DNA from: Shewanella gelidii | GTDB taxonomy: Bacteria > Pseudomonadota > Gammaproteobacteria > Enterobacterales > Shewanellaceae | DNA: 64,000 nt | Direction: 5' to 3' | Assembly (NCBI RefSeq): GCF_014647855.1 | Contig: NZ_BMPZ01000003.1 | Coordinates: 124,001 to 188,000 of the forward strand | Part shown: one piece after another, positions 18,123 to 27,561 of the stretch | How positions within the stretch are numbered: the stretch's first letter is position 1 | Layout of the letters: every line of letters begins with the position of its first letter | The notes under the pieces: model-generated | What the model was told of the DNA's origin: nothing | The model's input: only the letters and a program-made list of their open reading frames with translations | Database searches by the model: none | Position numbers and translations under genes: made by a program

Positions 18123-19634
18123 ATGTCTTTATTAAACGTTATTCGCCGTTGGCATTTCCGTGATGGTATGTCTAAACGAGAGATTGCTAGACGGACAGGA
18201 TTATCGAGAAATACCGTCAGGCGCTATCTAAATGGCAAAATCCCTGTACCTGAGTACCCTAAACGCTCATCTCTGAGTAAGACTGATGAGTTTAAGGAAA
18301 TTCTTATTAGTTGGCTGAAACGTGAAGCCAAAAGACCTAGAAAACAACGCAAAACGATAAAAAATATCTATGAAGATTTAGTGCCCTTGGGCTACAGCGG
18401 CTCTTATGACAGAGTGGCCGCCTTTGCCCGTAAATGGCGCGAAGAGGAAAAGTTAGCCGCTTCTAAGCATACTTACATGCCTTTAAGTTTTGCACCTGGA
18501 GAAGCTTTTCAATTTGATTGGGGTGAGAATTGGGCTTATATCGATGGCCGAAAAACTAAGCTTCAAGTCGCTCATTTTAAGCTTAGCCATAGCCGTGCTT
18601 TTATTCTACGGGCTTACTATACCCAAACCCATGAGATGCTATTTGATGCTCATAACCATGCATTTAGGGTGTTTGAGGGCGTACCAGAACGTGGCATTTA
18701 CGACAACATGAAAACGGCTGTGGACTCCGTTAAAAAAGGCAAAGAACGTGAGATTAATCGGCGCTTTCAAGCCATGGTAAGCCACTACTTATTTGAAGCG
18801 GACTTTTGTAATCCGGCATCTGGCTGGGAGAAGGGGCAAGTTGAAAAGAATGTGCGTGATGCACGTTCTACCATCTGGCAGCGCATCCCCAGAATGCATA
18901 GCTTAGATGAACTAAATCAATGGTTAGAAATGGCCTGCGTACAAGATTGGCAAACACGTAAACATCCTGAATTTCATCATAAAACAGTGCATAACGTTTG
19001 GCTGCAAGAACGCTCTCAGCTAATGAAAATCACCGCACCCTTTGATGGCTTTATTGAGCAAATTAAACCCGTATCTTCTACCTGTTTAGTGAACTTCGAT
19101 AGAAACAAATACTCAGTGCCAGCCAGTTATGCCAACCGCCGAATTAGCTTACATATCTACCCTGATACATTAGCCTTTATCGCAGAAGGACAAAAAATCG
19201 CAGAGCATCCTCGCGCGTTCCAACCCAATCATGACTTGCCAGCTCAGGTCATTTATCAATGGCAACACTACCTACTTGTGGCGCAGCGAAAGCCTAGAGC
19301 ATTGCGCAATGGTGCTCCATTTGAAACTTTACCAGAAAGCTTCAAACAACTGCAATCTCAGCTGTTACAGCGTCAAGGTGGTGATAAAGAAATGGCTGAA
19401 ATCTTAGCATTAGTCCTCTATCACGATGAGGCTCTGGTTGAACGTGCGATAGAAATGGCGCTCGCCGCAGGTAATTTCTCCAAACAACATGTCATTAACT
19501 GTTTAAACCGCATGCTCAATCCAGACATTTTACCGGCTCATCTGCCTGTCGATATAGGATTAAAACTGGTGACCGAGCCTACAAGTGATTCGTCTCGTTA
19601 TGACACGTTAAGAGGAAAACGCTATGCACAATGA
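18123..19634 (+). CDS. istA: IS21-family transposase IstA
   Basis: A 503-residue DDE transposase that acts with the helper ATPase IstB to move the IS. An N-terminal helix-turn-helix ([22 protein letters not shown]) binds the ends. The catalytic core has [20 protein letters not shown] and [13 protein letters not shown] with the expected acidic residues. The DNA-binding tail has [16 protein letters not shown]. The ATG at 18123 with upstream GGAG is preferred over an in-frame TTG at 18093. It overlaps istB by 11 bases, which suggests coupled translation. Confidence 0.93.
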   Translation: MSLLNVIRRWHFRDGMSKREIARRTGLSRNTVRRYLNGKIPVPEYPKRSSLSKTDEFKEILISWLKREAKRPRKQRKTIKNIYEDLVPLGYSGSYDRVAAFARKWREEEKLAASKHTYMPLSFAPGEAFQFDWGENWAYIDGRKTKLQVAHFKLSHSRAFILRAYYTQTHEMLFDAHNHAFRVFEGVPERGIYDNMKTAVDSVKKGKEREINRRFQAMVSHYLFEADFCNPASGWEKGQVEKNVRDARSTIWQRIPRMHSLDELNQWLEMACVQDWQTRKHPEFHHKTVHNVWLQERSQLMKITAPFDGFIEQIKPVSSTCLVNFDRNKYSVPASYANRRISLHIYPDTLAFIAEGQKIAEHPRAFQPNHDLPAQVIYQWQHYLLVAQRKPRALRNGAPFETLPESFKQLQSQLLQRQGGDKEMAEILALVLYHDEALVERAIEMALAAGNFSKQHVINCLNRMLNPDILPAHLPVDIGLKLVTEPTSDSSRYDTLRGKRYAQ

Positions 19635-20385
19635 AGCCTTACTCAGCACCTTAAAAACCTTGAAATTACATGGCATGGTCAGCAGTATTGTCGAGCTGTC
19701 ATCCCAAGACTCACCAGCTTATCGGCAAGCCTTACCCATACTAGAAACACTGCTTAAGGCTGAAGTGGCAGACAGAGAGGTACGCAGTATCGCCTATCAA
19801 ATGAAATCTGCACGTTTCCCCGCATATCGTGACTTGTATGGTTTTAACTTTGGCGAAAGTAGTGTGGATGAATACCTATTTCGTGGTTTACATCGCTGTG
19901 AATTTATTCAAGACAGTCAAAACGTAGTCTTTGTTGGCGGTCCTGGCACAGGTAAAACGCACCTTGCTACCGCTTTAGGCGTTCAAGCAATCCAACACCA
20001 TCAAATGCGTGTAAGGTTTTTATCCACCCTTGAACTGGTCAACACCTTGGAGCTAGAGAAGCAAGCTGGCTACGTCGGACGCATGGCTAATCGGTTGGCC
20101 AAATGCGACTTAATCATCTTAGATGAGCTGGGCTACGTCCCTTTTAGCCAAGCGGGAGGTACATTATTATTTCACCTGCTCAGTAAGTTATATGAGCAAA
20201 CCAGCGTGCTAATCACGACAAACCTGAACTTCACTGAATGGTCAAAAGTCTTTGGCGATGCAAAGATGACAACAGCTTTGCTAGACAGGCTGACGCATCA
20301 TTGCCACATCATAGAAACGGGTAACGACAGTTATCGATTTAAAGAGTCAACGAAGAAATCTAAGGAGAAGAAAACTGGAAAATAA
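19624..20385 (+). CDS. istB: IS21-family helper ATPase IstB
   Basis: A 253-residue AAA+ protein of the DnaC/IstB type that assists IstA in target capture. It has Walker [16 protein letters not shown], Walker [18 protein letters not shown], a sensor-type [17 protein letters not shown] and a C-terminal [19 protein letters not shown]. Length is that of the family. It starts inside istA and ends about 85 bases before the right end of the element. Confidence 0.94.
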   Translation: MHNEALLSTLKTLKLHGMVSSIVELSSQDSPAYRQALPILETLLKAEVADREVRSIAYQMKSARFPAYRDLYGFNFGESSVDEYLFRGLHRCEFIQDSQNVVFVGGPGTGKTHLATALGVQAIQHHQMRVRFLSTLELVNTLELEKQAGYVGRMANRLAKCDLIILDELGYVPFSQAGGTLLFHLLSKLYEQTSVLITTNLNFTEWSKVFGDAKMTTALLDRLTHHCHIIETGNDSYRFKESTKKSKEKKTGK

Positions 20386-20871
20386 ACTATCTATGTGACC
20401 ATAATTAGGTCGGAAAGGTGGATCACTTTTCAATGCAAATGGTGGATCACTTTTGGATGCAAATTAACAGAGGATTTTCTTACGCGACTGAGTAGTGAGA
20501 TTTACGGCTTATCACAAGACACTAGCGTAGAGCATTGTGCAAACATCTGCACTTCGGGTGACCAATTTTCTGCTGAAATTTATACAGACGGCTCACCGCT
20601 ACAATGTGGTGTTGCTACAAAATCCTGCTCATCATCAAATGAAAAACCTCTGGGAAAAGCAATACATGCACACGTTAGGCGCTTCAAAATTACCAGAGAG
20701 TTGAGAAAAATGTATCCAAGCCTCTGGAACTCTAGACAGAGGAGAGGGACTGCTGATGTGAAGGATTTCTCACGAAATGACAATGACTTTGTTAAAGGCG
20801 GAACTGGGCTGTATTTGGCAACTCCAGATGGTTACGAATATCTGCCACCTGCAAATAAGGAATAATCAAAA

Positions 20872-21378
20872 ATGAATTACAGTATGTTCTGGGTGACTAT
20901 TTGTTTGGCAGTATCAAGTTGCACCTCTTACGCAGCACCGCAAGAGTCGTCTAGCCTTTCATATACAGGTATACCAGACCTTTATGTGGAGCTAAGTGAA
21001 ATTCACCTAGTTGATGTTGATAAGGTCAAATACTCTGCGTATGTAGACCAAGACTTCGGCTTGAGTAAGGTGTCCATATCAAGCAATGGGGCACCAGTTC
21101 AGGTTACCGGGCAGTGCCTTCAAGGCGTTCACTTTCCCGACTTACAAACGCTTAAAGTGTCTAAGAGGGTTGCAAAAGAAGGTTCAGAGGTGGAAGCAAC
21201 CATTTTCAAAATTGATTTCCATTACTTTGGTGACAAGAGTGATGCCTTATCTGAAAATGTCGAATTGCAAGACTGGAGCGTTAAGCTACTAATCACAAAT
21301 GACTTATCAGGAAAACTAGAGGTAAGAGGCAAGGGGCGCAAGCTATCAATTGAGTGCGAAGTTAGTGCCACTAGATAA
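20872..21378 (+). CDS. Secreted or lipoprotein-like cargo protein of unknown function
   Basis: A 168-residue protein with an N-terminal signal sequence (MNYSMFWVTICLAVSSCTSYA). VSSC is a possible but imperfect lipobox; signal peptidase I cleavage after SYA is the alternative. The mature part alternates like a beta-rich fold and contains KVSISSNGAPVQVTGQC and GKGRKLSIECEVS; two cysteines could form a disulfide. It follows the IS-split gene by 6 bases with a GGAAT site. I do not recognise it. An accessory role in the element is likely but unproven. Confidence 0.6.
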   Translation: MNYSMFWVTICLAVSSCTSYAAPQESSSLSYTGIPDLYVELSEIHLVDVDKVKYSAYVDQDFGLSKVSISSNGAPVQVTGQCLQGVHFPDLQTLKVSKRVAKEGSEVEATIFKIDFHYFGDKSDALSENVELQDWSVKLLITNDLSGKLEVRGKGRKLSIECEVSATR

Positions 21379-21854
21379 AACCACGCCTCTATCCAAGAAA
21401 TAGTGTCGCCTACTAGGTGGGCGGCATATCACGCTTCTAAGCGTTATCCCATAAAAATACTAATCTTAATGTGTTACCTAGAGCTAAAGAACTAACTCAT
21501 TTATGTCCAGAAGCTTTCTGGCGGGGCATGAAGCACGAAAATGCCCCAAAATCATTCAGAGTAAATACTCGTCCACATCTTGTTCATATGAGTTTCCCTT
21601 ACCAAAAGTTATTGAACGCTGAACATCTAGAAATCAAACGTCAAGGAGCAGTGTAATTTTCAGGCTTGAATTATAAGATGTTGATTTTATGTTGAATAAG
21701 TGAGTAAGAAACGACATTATACTAACATCGAATTAGGTGCAGTTGTTAGCCGCCTGAGTAACGTTATGAGATGACGTTGCTAGGAAAGACCTATTAAAAT
21801 CGATAGGCCGTTTCTATTAATTGAATAATCACAAAGTTTTTATTGGGATTGAAT
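21379..21854. other. Region upstream of the Gabija operon
   Basis: About 475 bases. A 61-codon frame (21471-21656) has no ribosome binding site and resembles nothing I know, so it is not called. The stretch presumably holds the gajAB promoter, but I see no clear -35/-10 pair. Confidence 0.45.
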
Positions 21855-23759
21855 ATGAAGCTTAGTTTTATCCGGTTATCGAACTTTCAATCGTTCGGGC
21901 CTGAGCCAACCACTCTTACACTCGACGACGTGACCTATTTAATTGGTCCAAATGGTTCAGGTAAAACGGCTGCCCTATTGGCTCTGAGTCGCATGTTCGC
22001 TTTCAATCCTGCTATGCGTAGAGTTCAGCGCTCAGATTTTCACGTACCATCAAGGGAAGAGGAAACTCCTGAAGAACGGACTCTTTGGCTGGAAGCTGAA
22101 TTTTCTTTTCCAGAGTTGAGAGAGGACATCGATAGCAGCACCGTAGCCCCTCACTTCGGACATATGCGGTTGGACATTACAGACGGTTTACCTAGAGTTC
22201 GCTATCGCCTTACAGCAACGATGGGAATTGATGGAGATATCGAAGAATCATTCGATTATGTGCTTGAAGTAAACCCAGATGACTCTCCACTTAGCTGCGC
22301 GAAGGTACCGCGTGGTGAACGCAATCATATCCATGTTCACTACCTTCCAGCCAGGCGCGATCCAGCCGACCATGTAGCCTATGGTTCCAACGCCATTTTG
22401 GGAAGGATGTTACGTGCAATCCAGTGGAAGGATGAGCGAGAAACCATCAGTCGACTAGCAGGTGAAATAACTAACAGTTTAGTTGGAAACCCTTCCATCA
22501 TGGCTCTGAGTCACGGGCTCACAACTACATGGAACAAACTGCATAAAGGAAACTTTTTTACTGACCCAAAGGTTACATTTGTGGCATCGGAAGTCGAAGC
22601 CTTACTAAGGCATACTTCGATTTCCTTTGGTCCTGGACATGACGAGGGTTTCGTTGACTTTACTCGTTTGAGCGATGGCCAAAAGTCGATGCTGTATCTT
22701 TCCTTGGTTTTGTCATCCCAGATGGTTAACAAAGCCACCCTCAGTGGTACGGATAAATCATTCGACGTTGAAAAACTCAAACCACCAGTTTTCACTATCG
22801 TTGCTCTGGAAGAGCCAGAAAATAGCCTCTCGCCTCATTATCTTGGGCGAATAGTTAATGCTCTAAAGGAAATGACAAATAGCGGTGATGCCCAAGCTTT
22901 GATTGCCACTCACGCGCCTTCAATGTTACGTCGCGTAAAACCAGAAGACATTCGTTACCTCCGACTTTGCACTTCTCGCAACACTCAGGTGAAGCATGTT
23001 CAGATGCCACCAACCACCGATGAAGCGCACAAATTTGTCCGTCAAGCTGTCCAAGCGTTTCCTGAAATATATTTTTCTCGCCTAGTAGTGCTCGGGGAAG
23101 GCGACAGCGAAGAGATTGTTCTTCCAAGGCTCCTTACCGCAAAAGGTATCCCAGTTGATGAGTCAGCTATAACAGTAGCTCCTCTTGGTGGGCGACATGT
23201 GAACCACTTTTGGCGACTTCTGTCAGCATTGGAAATCCCCTACATAACTCTGCTTGATCTTGATATTGCTCGATATCAGGGCGGCTGGGGAAGAATGAAA
23301 TATGTGAACGATCAATTAGCAGCATTTAACCCTTCAAATGTACTTCCTGCAGGTCACATTATCCCTTCGTGGAGCGATACTACGCACATGGTTAGGGACT
23401 ATGGACATTATCGTTCAGCCCTAGAGGAGAGGGGGATATATTTTTCCTTTCCGATGGATCTGGATTTCGCGATGCTACTTGCTTACCCAGATGCTTACGG
23501 TGTGCTAAAGGAAGATCCTGAAGAGTCCACAATTAAGGCTGTACTAGGTAAAAGTCATTTCAATTCAGAACAATACGCTGCCGATGAACGAAGGCTGTTT
23601 AACACCTATCATCAGCTGTTTAAACTGGGGAGCAAACCCGCGTCACATATCGAAGCTTTCGCCAAATTATCTGATGCAGACATACTTCGAAACATACCTG
23701 AATCGATAAACCGTTTAGCGCGTGTAGTCAAAGAGCGGCTAGAGGCTATACCAGAATGA
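21855..23759 (+). CDS. gajA: GajA-like OLD-family ATP-dependent nuclease (Gabija)
   Basis: A 634-residue protein with an ABC-type ATPase followed by a TOPRIM nuclease. Walker A is GPNGSGKT (31-38), the signature LSDGQKS (272-278) and Walker B VALEEPENSLSP (Glu319/Glu320). The TOPRIM part has VVLGEGDSE (Glu415) and LLDLDIA (Asp468, Asp470), the metal-binding acidic residues. Fused ATPase and TOPRIM next to a UvrD-type helicase is the class 2 OLD arrangement, Gabija. In Gabija, GajA nicks DNA when nucleotide pools fall during phage infection. ATG 21855 with GGGA upstream is preferred over a TTG at 21843. It overlaps gajB by ATGA. Confidence 0.88.
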   Translation: MKLSFIRLSNFQSFGPEPTTLTLDDVTYLIGPNGSGKTAALLALSRMFAFNPAMRRVQRSDFHVPSREEETPEERTLWLEAEFSFPELREDIDSSTVAPHFGHMRLDITDGLPRVRYRLTATMGIDGDIEESFDYVLEVNPDDSPLSCAKVPRGERNHIHVHYLPARRDPADHVAYGSNAILGRMLRAIQWKDERETISRLAGEITNSLVGNPSIMALSHGLTTTWNKLHKGNFFTDPKVTFVASEVEALLRHTSISFGPGHDEGFVDFTRLSDGQKSMLYLSLVLSSQMVNKATLSGTDKSFDVEKLKPPVFTIVALEEPENSLSPHYLGRIVNALKEMTNSGDAQALIATHAPSMLRRVKPEDIRYLRLCTSRNTQVKHVQMPPTTDEAHKFVRQAVQAFPEIYFSRLVVLGEGDSEEIVLPRLLTAKGIPVDESAITVAPLGGRHVNHFWRLLSALEIPYITLLDLDIARYQGGWGRMKYVNDQLAAFNPSNVLPAGHIIPSWSDTTHMVRDYGHYRSALEERGIYFSFPMDLDFAMLLAYPDAYGVLKEDPEESTIKAVLGKSHFNSEQYAADERRLFNTYHQLFKLGSKPASHIEAFAKLSDADILRNIPESINRLARVVKERLEAIPE

Positions 23760-25405
23760 CAGCTATAGACTCATGGAGGCCTTCGTATGGGTTGCAGCTA
23801 GAACCTAATGCATACATCGCCGCAACAGAGCAAAATCAATCTCTGGCGCTTACTGCAGGACCTGGAGCAGGCAAGACGGAAATGCTGGCTCAAAGAGCAG
23901 ATTTCCTTCTACGTACAGGTGTATCAAGGTACCCCAAACGAATTTTGGCTATTTCTTTCAAGGTCGACGCTAGTAAGAACTTGAAAGAAAGAGTACAGCG
24001 TCGCTGTGGTGCGGAACTTGGTTCCCGTCTCGATAGCTACACTTTCCATGCATTTGCAAAGCGCATTATTGATAGATTTAGAGTAGTACTCACTGGCAAT
24101 GATGCGCTGAATATTGGCTATACGATTGGTGAAGTTAAAATCCCACATCAGCAGATACTATTTCTTGACCTTGTCCCTTTAGCAATAAAAATACTCCATA
24201 ATTCAGAGGTTGCCAGAAACGCAATTAGGCAAACATATAGTGACGTGTTTCTTGATGAATTTCAGGATTGCACCAATCTGCAGTATGAGTTGGTTAAATT
24301 GGCTTTTCTTGGAACGGGTGTGCGCCTTACGGCAGTTGGTGATACTAAACAAAAGATTATGGGGTGGGCTGGAGCACTAGAAGGAATTTTCTTGCAGTTT
24401 TCCAGAGACTTTGGAGCTAGACCACTAAACATGTATCGAAATTTTCGATCTCAGCCGAAATTACTGCGACTTCAAAACGAGATAATTCTTACTCTGGACC
24501 CTGCATCTGTCATGCCCGATGAGCAACTAACTGGCCAGGAGGGTGAAATCAGTTCGTTAAGGTTTGACACCTGTGCCAATGAAGCTGAATGGATAGCAGA
24601 CTCTGTATTACAGTGGATTAGAGACGAGCTGGTGCCAACTTCTGAAATAGCCATACTAGTCTCCAAGCAACTCGAATTGTACGCAGCTCCACTTATGGCA
24701 GCTCTTGAAGCTCGTAGCGTACCTTATCGTAACGAACAACAGATGCAAGATATCACCAGTGAGCCACTAGCCAGACTCATCGTCGATTACCTTCAATGTC
24801 TCTATGGGGAGCGTTACCCAGATGCCTGGAGAAGTTTGTCTAAGCTCCTTATTCCATTCGAGGATGAGGATTCTCGCTCAAGTGCTAAACAAACCTTTGG
24901 TCAGTTCATTCGGCGGGAAAGACAAGCAATTACTAAAGAGGATGTTGGTGGAGACCGATATTCGTCTTGGTGGGAAAGAGTCCGTTCATTCTTGAAGTTC
25001 ATTGGCGTTGAAATTGCTACATCCTTGTCACCAGATTACGAGTCAAAAGAGCGGCTTGATGAGATAGTAATCGAAACTCGTAATCGTATAAATGATCTAA
25101 GAAGGCTTGATGCCGACTTGTTGAGGGCACTATGTCGCTTTTCAGATGATCAGGCTGTCAGTATTCTAACCATCCATAAAAGCAAGGGTCTTGAGTACGA
25201 CTCAGTGATAATGATGGCAATTGAGAATGAGATATTTTTTGGCGATCAGGAGGCTAACCGTTGTGCCTTCTTTGTAGGGGTGTCACGTGCCAAGCAAAGG
25301 TTGGTGTTAACTCACTGCGAGATGAGACAAAGACCTGAGGGGTATACTGGACGATGGAGCGAACATAGAACACCTCAAGAGGAATATCTGGGTTATACGT
25401 GCTAA
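23756..25405 (+). CDS. gajB: GajB-like UvrD/Rep-type helicase (Gabija)
   Basis: A 549-residue superfamily 1A helicase. All motifs are visible: Walker A AGPGAGKTEML (34-44), VFLDEFQDCTN (Asp167, Glu168), LTAVGDTKQKIMGWAGA, NFRSQPKLLRLQNEI, VSILTIHKSKGLEYDSVIM and FFVGVSRAKQRLVLTH. Its start codon overlaps the gajA stop by four bases, giving tight coupling. In Gabija, GajB binds the GajA tetramer and supports degradation of phage DNA and nucleotide depletion. About 50 residues longer than the Bacillus GajB I remember. It is intact, so the system is probably functional. Confidence 0.88.
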   Translation: MTAIDSWRPSYGLQLEPNAYIAATEQNQSLALTAGPGAGKTEMLAQRADFLLRTGVSRYPKRILAISFKVDASKNLKERVQRRCGAELGSRLDSYTFHAFAKRIIDRFRVVLTGNDALNIGYTIGEVKIPHQQILFLDLVPLAIKILHNSEVARNAIRQTYSDVFLDEFQDCTNLQYELVKLAFLGTGVRLTAVGDTKQKIMGWAGALEGIFLQFSRDFGARPLNMYRNFRSQPKLLRLQNEIILTLDPASVMPDEQLTGQEGEISSLRFDTCANEAEWIADSVLQWIRDELVPTSEIAILVSKQLELYAAPLMAALEARSVPYRNEQQMQDITSEPLARLIVDYLQCLYGERYPDAWRSLSKLLIPFEDEDSRSSAKQTFGQFIRRERQAITKEDVGGDRYSSWWERVRSFLKFIGVEIATSLSPDYESKERLDEIVIETRNRINDLRRLDADLLRALCRFSDDQAVSILTIHKSKGLEYDSVIMMAIENEIFFGDQEANRCAFFVGVSRAKQRLVLTHCEMRQRPEGYTGRWSEHRTPQEEYLGYTC

Positions 25406-25666
25406 TTCCCAAGATATAGTTGGTTTATGGAGGCTCAGAAAGCCGCAACTCAATGAATAAAACTAATCCAACATGTTTTATTGACTATCTATTTCTAGCT
25501 TGTATTTGTCCATCTGCGGCTTAGAGTGATCGTTCTAAGCTGAATCTGCCCCATTCCGTGCTAGCACCTATTTTTCACCTAAAACCTTTGCGCACCATTT
25601 GATTTAGTTTTCATTATGAAACTATAGTGCTGACTATAGAGCAATCGTTTAAGGAGTGACCAACCC

Positions 25667-25744
25667 ATGAGAGTACCGATAAAAGTAACCGAAGAAGGCG
25701 AACACTACTTCGAAATCCCAGATGATTGCCTTCCAGTTGTATAG
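25667..25744 (+). pseudogene. Truncated AbrB/MazE-like antitoxin start
   Basis: Twenty-five codons with a good AAGGAG site, beginning MRVPIKVTEEGEHYFEIPDD. This is the opening of AbrB/MazE-fold small proteins, which usually continue with a leucine-rich, LGWKEGD-type second half. Here the frame runs into an IS3-type transposase remnant after the DDCL residues and stops. The region 25406-25666 before it holds AGCCGCA and TGCGGCT as a long-looped inverted pair and no gene. Confidence 0.45.
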
Positions 25745-25867
25745 CAATTTGTCTGTAATGCCGAGAGAAGCGGCCGCCTTAGGCACGCTGTATCCTTGCT
25801 CTGTCACCAGTGCCACAGCTTCTTGTTTGAATTCGCTGGTATAAGTTCTGTTTTTTCTTTTTGTCAT
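25730..25867 (-). pseudogene. IS3-family OrfA fragment
   Basis: Forty-six codons of an IS3-type OrfA: the helix-turn-helix segment TSEFKQEAVALVTEQGYSVP followed by KAAASLGITDKLLYNWK, then homology stops at the antitoxin-like fragment. The sequence upstream on this strand, up to about 25920 (inverse of TGAAGTGTCCGGTCTGATTA), looks like the end of the IS. OrfB is missing, so this is a remnant. Confidence 0.8.
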
Positions 25868-25930
25868 AGTCACCTCAATATCAGGGATTATATTCCTTTA
25901 TTGAAGTGTCCGGTCTGATTAAAGCAGATC

Positions 25931-26167
25931 ACTTTCACCGCTCAGCGAGATGAAGTCGAAAGCGCCACTCAAATTTAGGCGCAGCGCGGCCGAAAAGAAT
26001 ATCGGGAATACCAAACTATAGGTGCACCCAAGGAGCTAATAGATGCCAAGTGGCCGGCCATACAAACCTTTGGCAAAGTCATCAGCTATCGCGTACTCAA
26101 AGGAAAAGAGACGTTTCAGACACGTTACTATATCAGTTCCGCCATATTATCAGCATGTGCCGTATGA
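25931..26167 (+). pseudogene. ISAs1-family transposase remnant
   Basis: About 79 codons without a start and with one in-frame stop (TAG at 25976). Readable parts are FTAQRDEVESATQI, then GRKEYREYQTIGAPKELIDA, KWPAIQTFGKVISYRV and ETFQTRYYISSAILSACA. The W-P-x-I-x-T-x-G-x-V and RYYISS pattern is that of ISAs1/H-repeat-associated transposases. Both ends are missing. It lies 13 bases from the end of the second phoH gene. Confidence 0.75.
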
Positions 26168-26180
26168 GCATTTAAGACGT

Positions 26181-27560
26181 TTAGAAGTTCTTTTCAGTGA
26201 AGTCCGCTAATGTAGAACGCTCAACTTCATCAAATATCAACACTGAACCATGTTCGTAATTGCGATAAATATTCACCGCAGCACTAGCACCACTAGACGC
26301 TGGCGTGACGAACTTATCATCTATTTGGGCCAGATTTCCCAACAAAAGTGTACGGCAGTTGCGACCAGCGCGACTTAACATGCCTTTTGTTTGTGCACGT
26401 GTCATATTTTGAGCTTCATCGATAATAAGCACTGCGTCATCTAAACTACGTCCCCGAAAATACGCCATCGAAGTGAATTCGATATTGGCACGTTCAACGA
26501 TGTGCTCTATTGTTTCGAATGTACTGTGATTTTCATCATCATCAACACCATGCATCGAAATCAAAGCGTCAGTAATGCCCGCAAGGAGTGGAAGAGACTT
26601 TTCTTTCAAATCGCCAGGGAGAAATCCTGGGTCGTCATCGAGAAAATCGCGACTTCTAACAACTACAATCTTCTTATATTGTTTCGTTTCCAATACTTGA
26701 TGCAGTGCAGCAGCAACAGCTAAAAATGTTTTTCCTGACCCTGCGGGGCCAAGAATGATGTTGAGGTCATAATGGGGGTCTGTAAGCTGACTTAAGGCGA
26801 TTTCTTGCCTTGGGTTTTTGGGCAAAATTCCCCATACCTTTTCTACTTTTCTTGGTAGTAATTTTGTATAGACTCCCTCTGGAGCAACCTCAGAAATCCG
26901 TCCGATATGCCCAGCCTCATCATACCAATACATATTTTCTTGAACTTCATCATTGAAAAGCTCAACTGGAAGCGTATACACTTCCCCTGACATCTTAAAT
27001 TCACTATCAGAACTGAGTCGGTCAAACAAATTGCCATCGAATGACTGAACACCCGAGTATAACAAGTCAATATCTGCAATCTGATTATCAACAGCAACAT
27101 CTTCAGCTAAGACCCCCATCGTTCGAGCCTTTAGTCGCATGTTGATGTCTCGAGATACAATGACAACATCTTGCTTTAAACTGTTTTGTACATGCAGTGC
27201 ATAATTAATAATGCGATTATCTGCATCACTACCAATTCCGTGCTTTAACGCATTGCTAATCTCTAGATTCGTATCGATGCCGATAAACAATTTACCGCGT
27301 TTAGCTGTTTCAGTTGACGGTAATGCGATGCCAGCTTCCATTTCTTCTGCGCCATGACCATTGACAATGTCTTCGAGCATTCGAATACATACACGAGCTT
27401 CAGCGCTGACAGATTTGCTTTTGCGCTCTTTAAGGTTATCCAGCTCTTCTAACACTGTTAAGCACACATAGATATCATCGCTATACGCTAACAGTGATTT
27501 CGGATCGTGAACTAACGCACTAGTATCCAAAATACGAGGGCAATTTGTTGTTTTAATCAT
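26181..27560 (-). CDS. Intact PIN-PhoH family protein carried by the insertion
   Basis: A 459-residue protein with an N-terminal PIN RNase domain (ILDTSALVHDP, VLEELDNLK, VIVSRDINMRLKARTMG) and a C-terminal PhoH ATPase (LGPAGSGKTFLAVAAALH, VVVRSRDF, RGRSLDDAVLIIDEAQNMT, LLLGNLAQID). It has the full domain set that the broken host copy has lost but differs from it in most positions, so it is a divergent homologue, not a duplicate. Its ATG lies one base after the stop of the truncated host phoH, so translation is probably coupled to it and driven by the host promoter. PIN-PhoH proteins are thought to act as RNA helicase/RNase enzymes. Confidence 0.9.
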   Translation of the reverse strand: MIKTTNCPRILDTSALVHDPKSLLAYSDDIYVCLTVLEELDNLKERKSKSVSAEARVCIRMLEDIVNGHGAEEMEAGIALPSTETAKRGKLFIGIDTNLEISNALKHGIGSDADNRIINYALHVQNSLKQDVVIVSRDINMRLKARTMGVLAEDVAVDNQIADIDLLYSGVQSFDGNLFDRLSSDSEFKMSGEVYTLPVELFNDEVQENMYWYDEAGHIGRISEVAPEGVYTKLLPRKVEKVWGILPKNPRQEIALSQLTDPHYDLNIILGPAGSGKTFLAVAAALHQVLETKQYKKIVVVRSRDFLDDDPGFLPGDLKEKSLPLLAGITDALISMHGVDDDENHSTFETIEHIVERANIEFTSMAYFRGRSLDDAVLIIDEAQNMTRAQTKGMLSRAGRNCRTLLLGNLAQIDDKFVTPASSGASAAVNIYRNYEHGSVLIFDEVERSTLADFTEKNF

Positions 27561-27561
27561 A

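Larger units (their letters stand above)
18008..20469 (+). mobile_element. IS21-family insertion sequence
   Basis: A 2462-base element with istA and istB. Left end TGTTAATTTGCACCCAAAAG and right end (inverse) TGTTAATTTGCATCCAAAAG agree at 19 of 20 positions. Each end carries internal repeats of GTGATCCAC with TTTGCA spacing, as is usual for IS21 ends. No target duplication is obvious at the flanks (GACGGG on the left, GAGGAT on the right). The element looks complete and potentially active. Confidence 0.9.
17927..20865 (+). pseudogene. Unknown cargo gene split in frame by an IS21-family element
   Basis: The first 27 codons (17927-18007, MGNTVVKIKRSKVNLGKLPR..., with a CGGAGA site upstream) stop at the IS boundary exactly between codons. 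The remaining 131 codons resume at 20470 in the same phase after removal of 18008-20469. Joined, they give a 158-residue soluble protein ending TPDGYEYLPPANKE. It has several cysteines in the middle (VEHCANICTSG, LQCGVATKSC). I recognise no family. The next gene starts 6 bases after its stop, so both were one unit. The gene is inactive here unless the IS is excised. Confidence 0.65.

Noticed and set aside
18002..20475. Target-site duplication of the IS21 element
   Set aside because: GACGGG and GAGGAT do not match; shifting the ends by one base does not help.
21471..21656. 61-codon open frame upstream of gajA
   Set aside because: No ribosome binding site, no recognisable domain and composition like noncoding sequence.
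21400..21800. Integron attC sites (several GTTA/AACG words)
   Set aside because: The words do not form paired R-box and L-box half sites, and no integrase is present.
21855..25405. Other OLD-nuclease defence systems such as PARIS or a retron-linked OLD
   Set aside because: The UvrD-type helicase directly coupled to an ATPase-TOPRIM protein fits Gabija; no AriA/AriB pair or reverse transcriptase is present.
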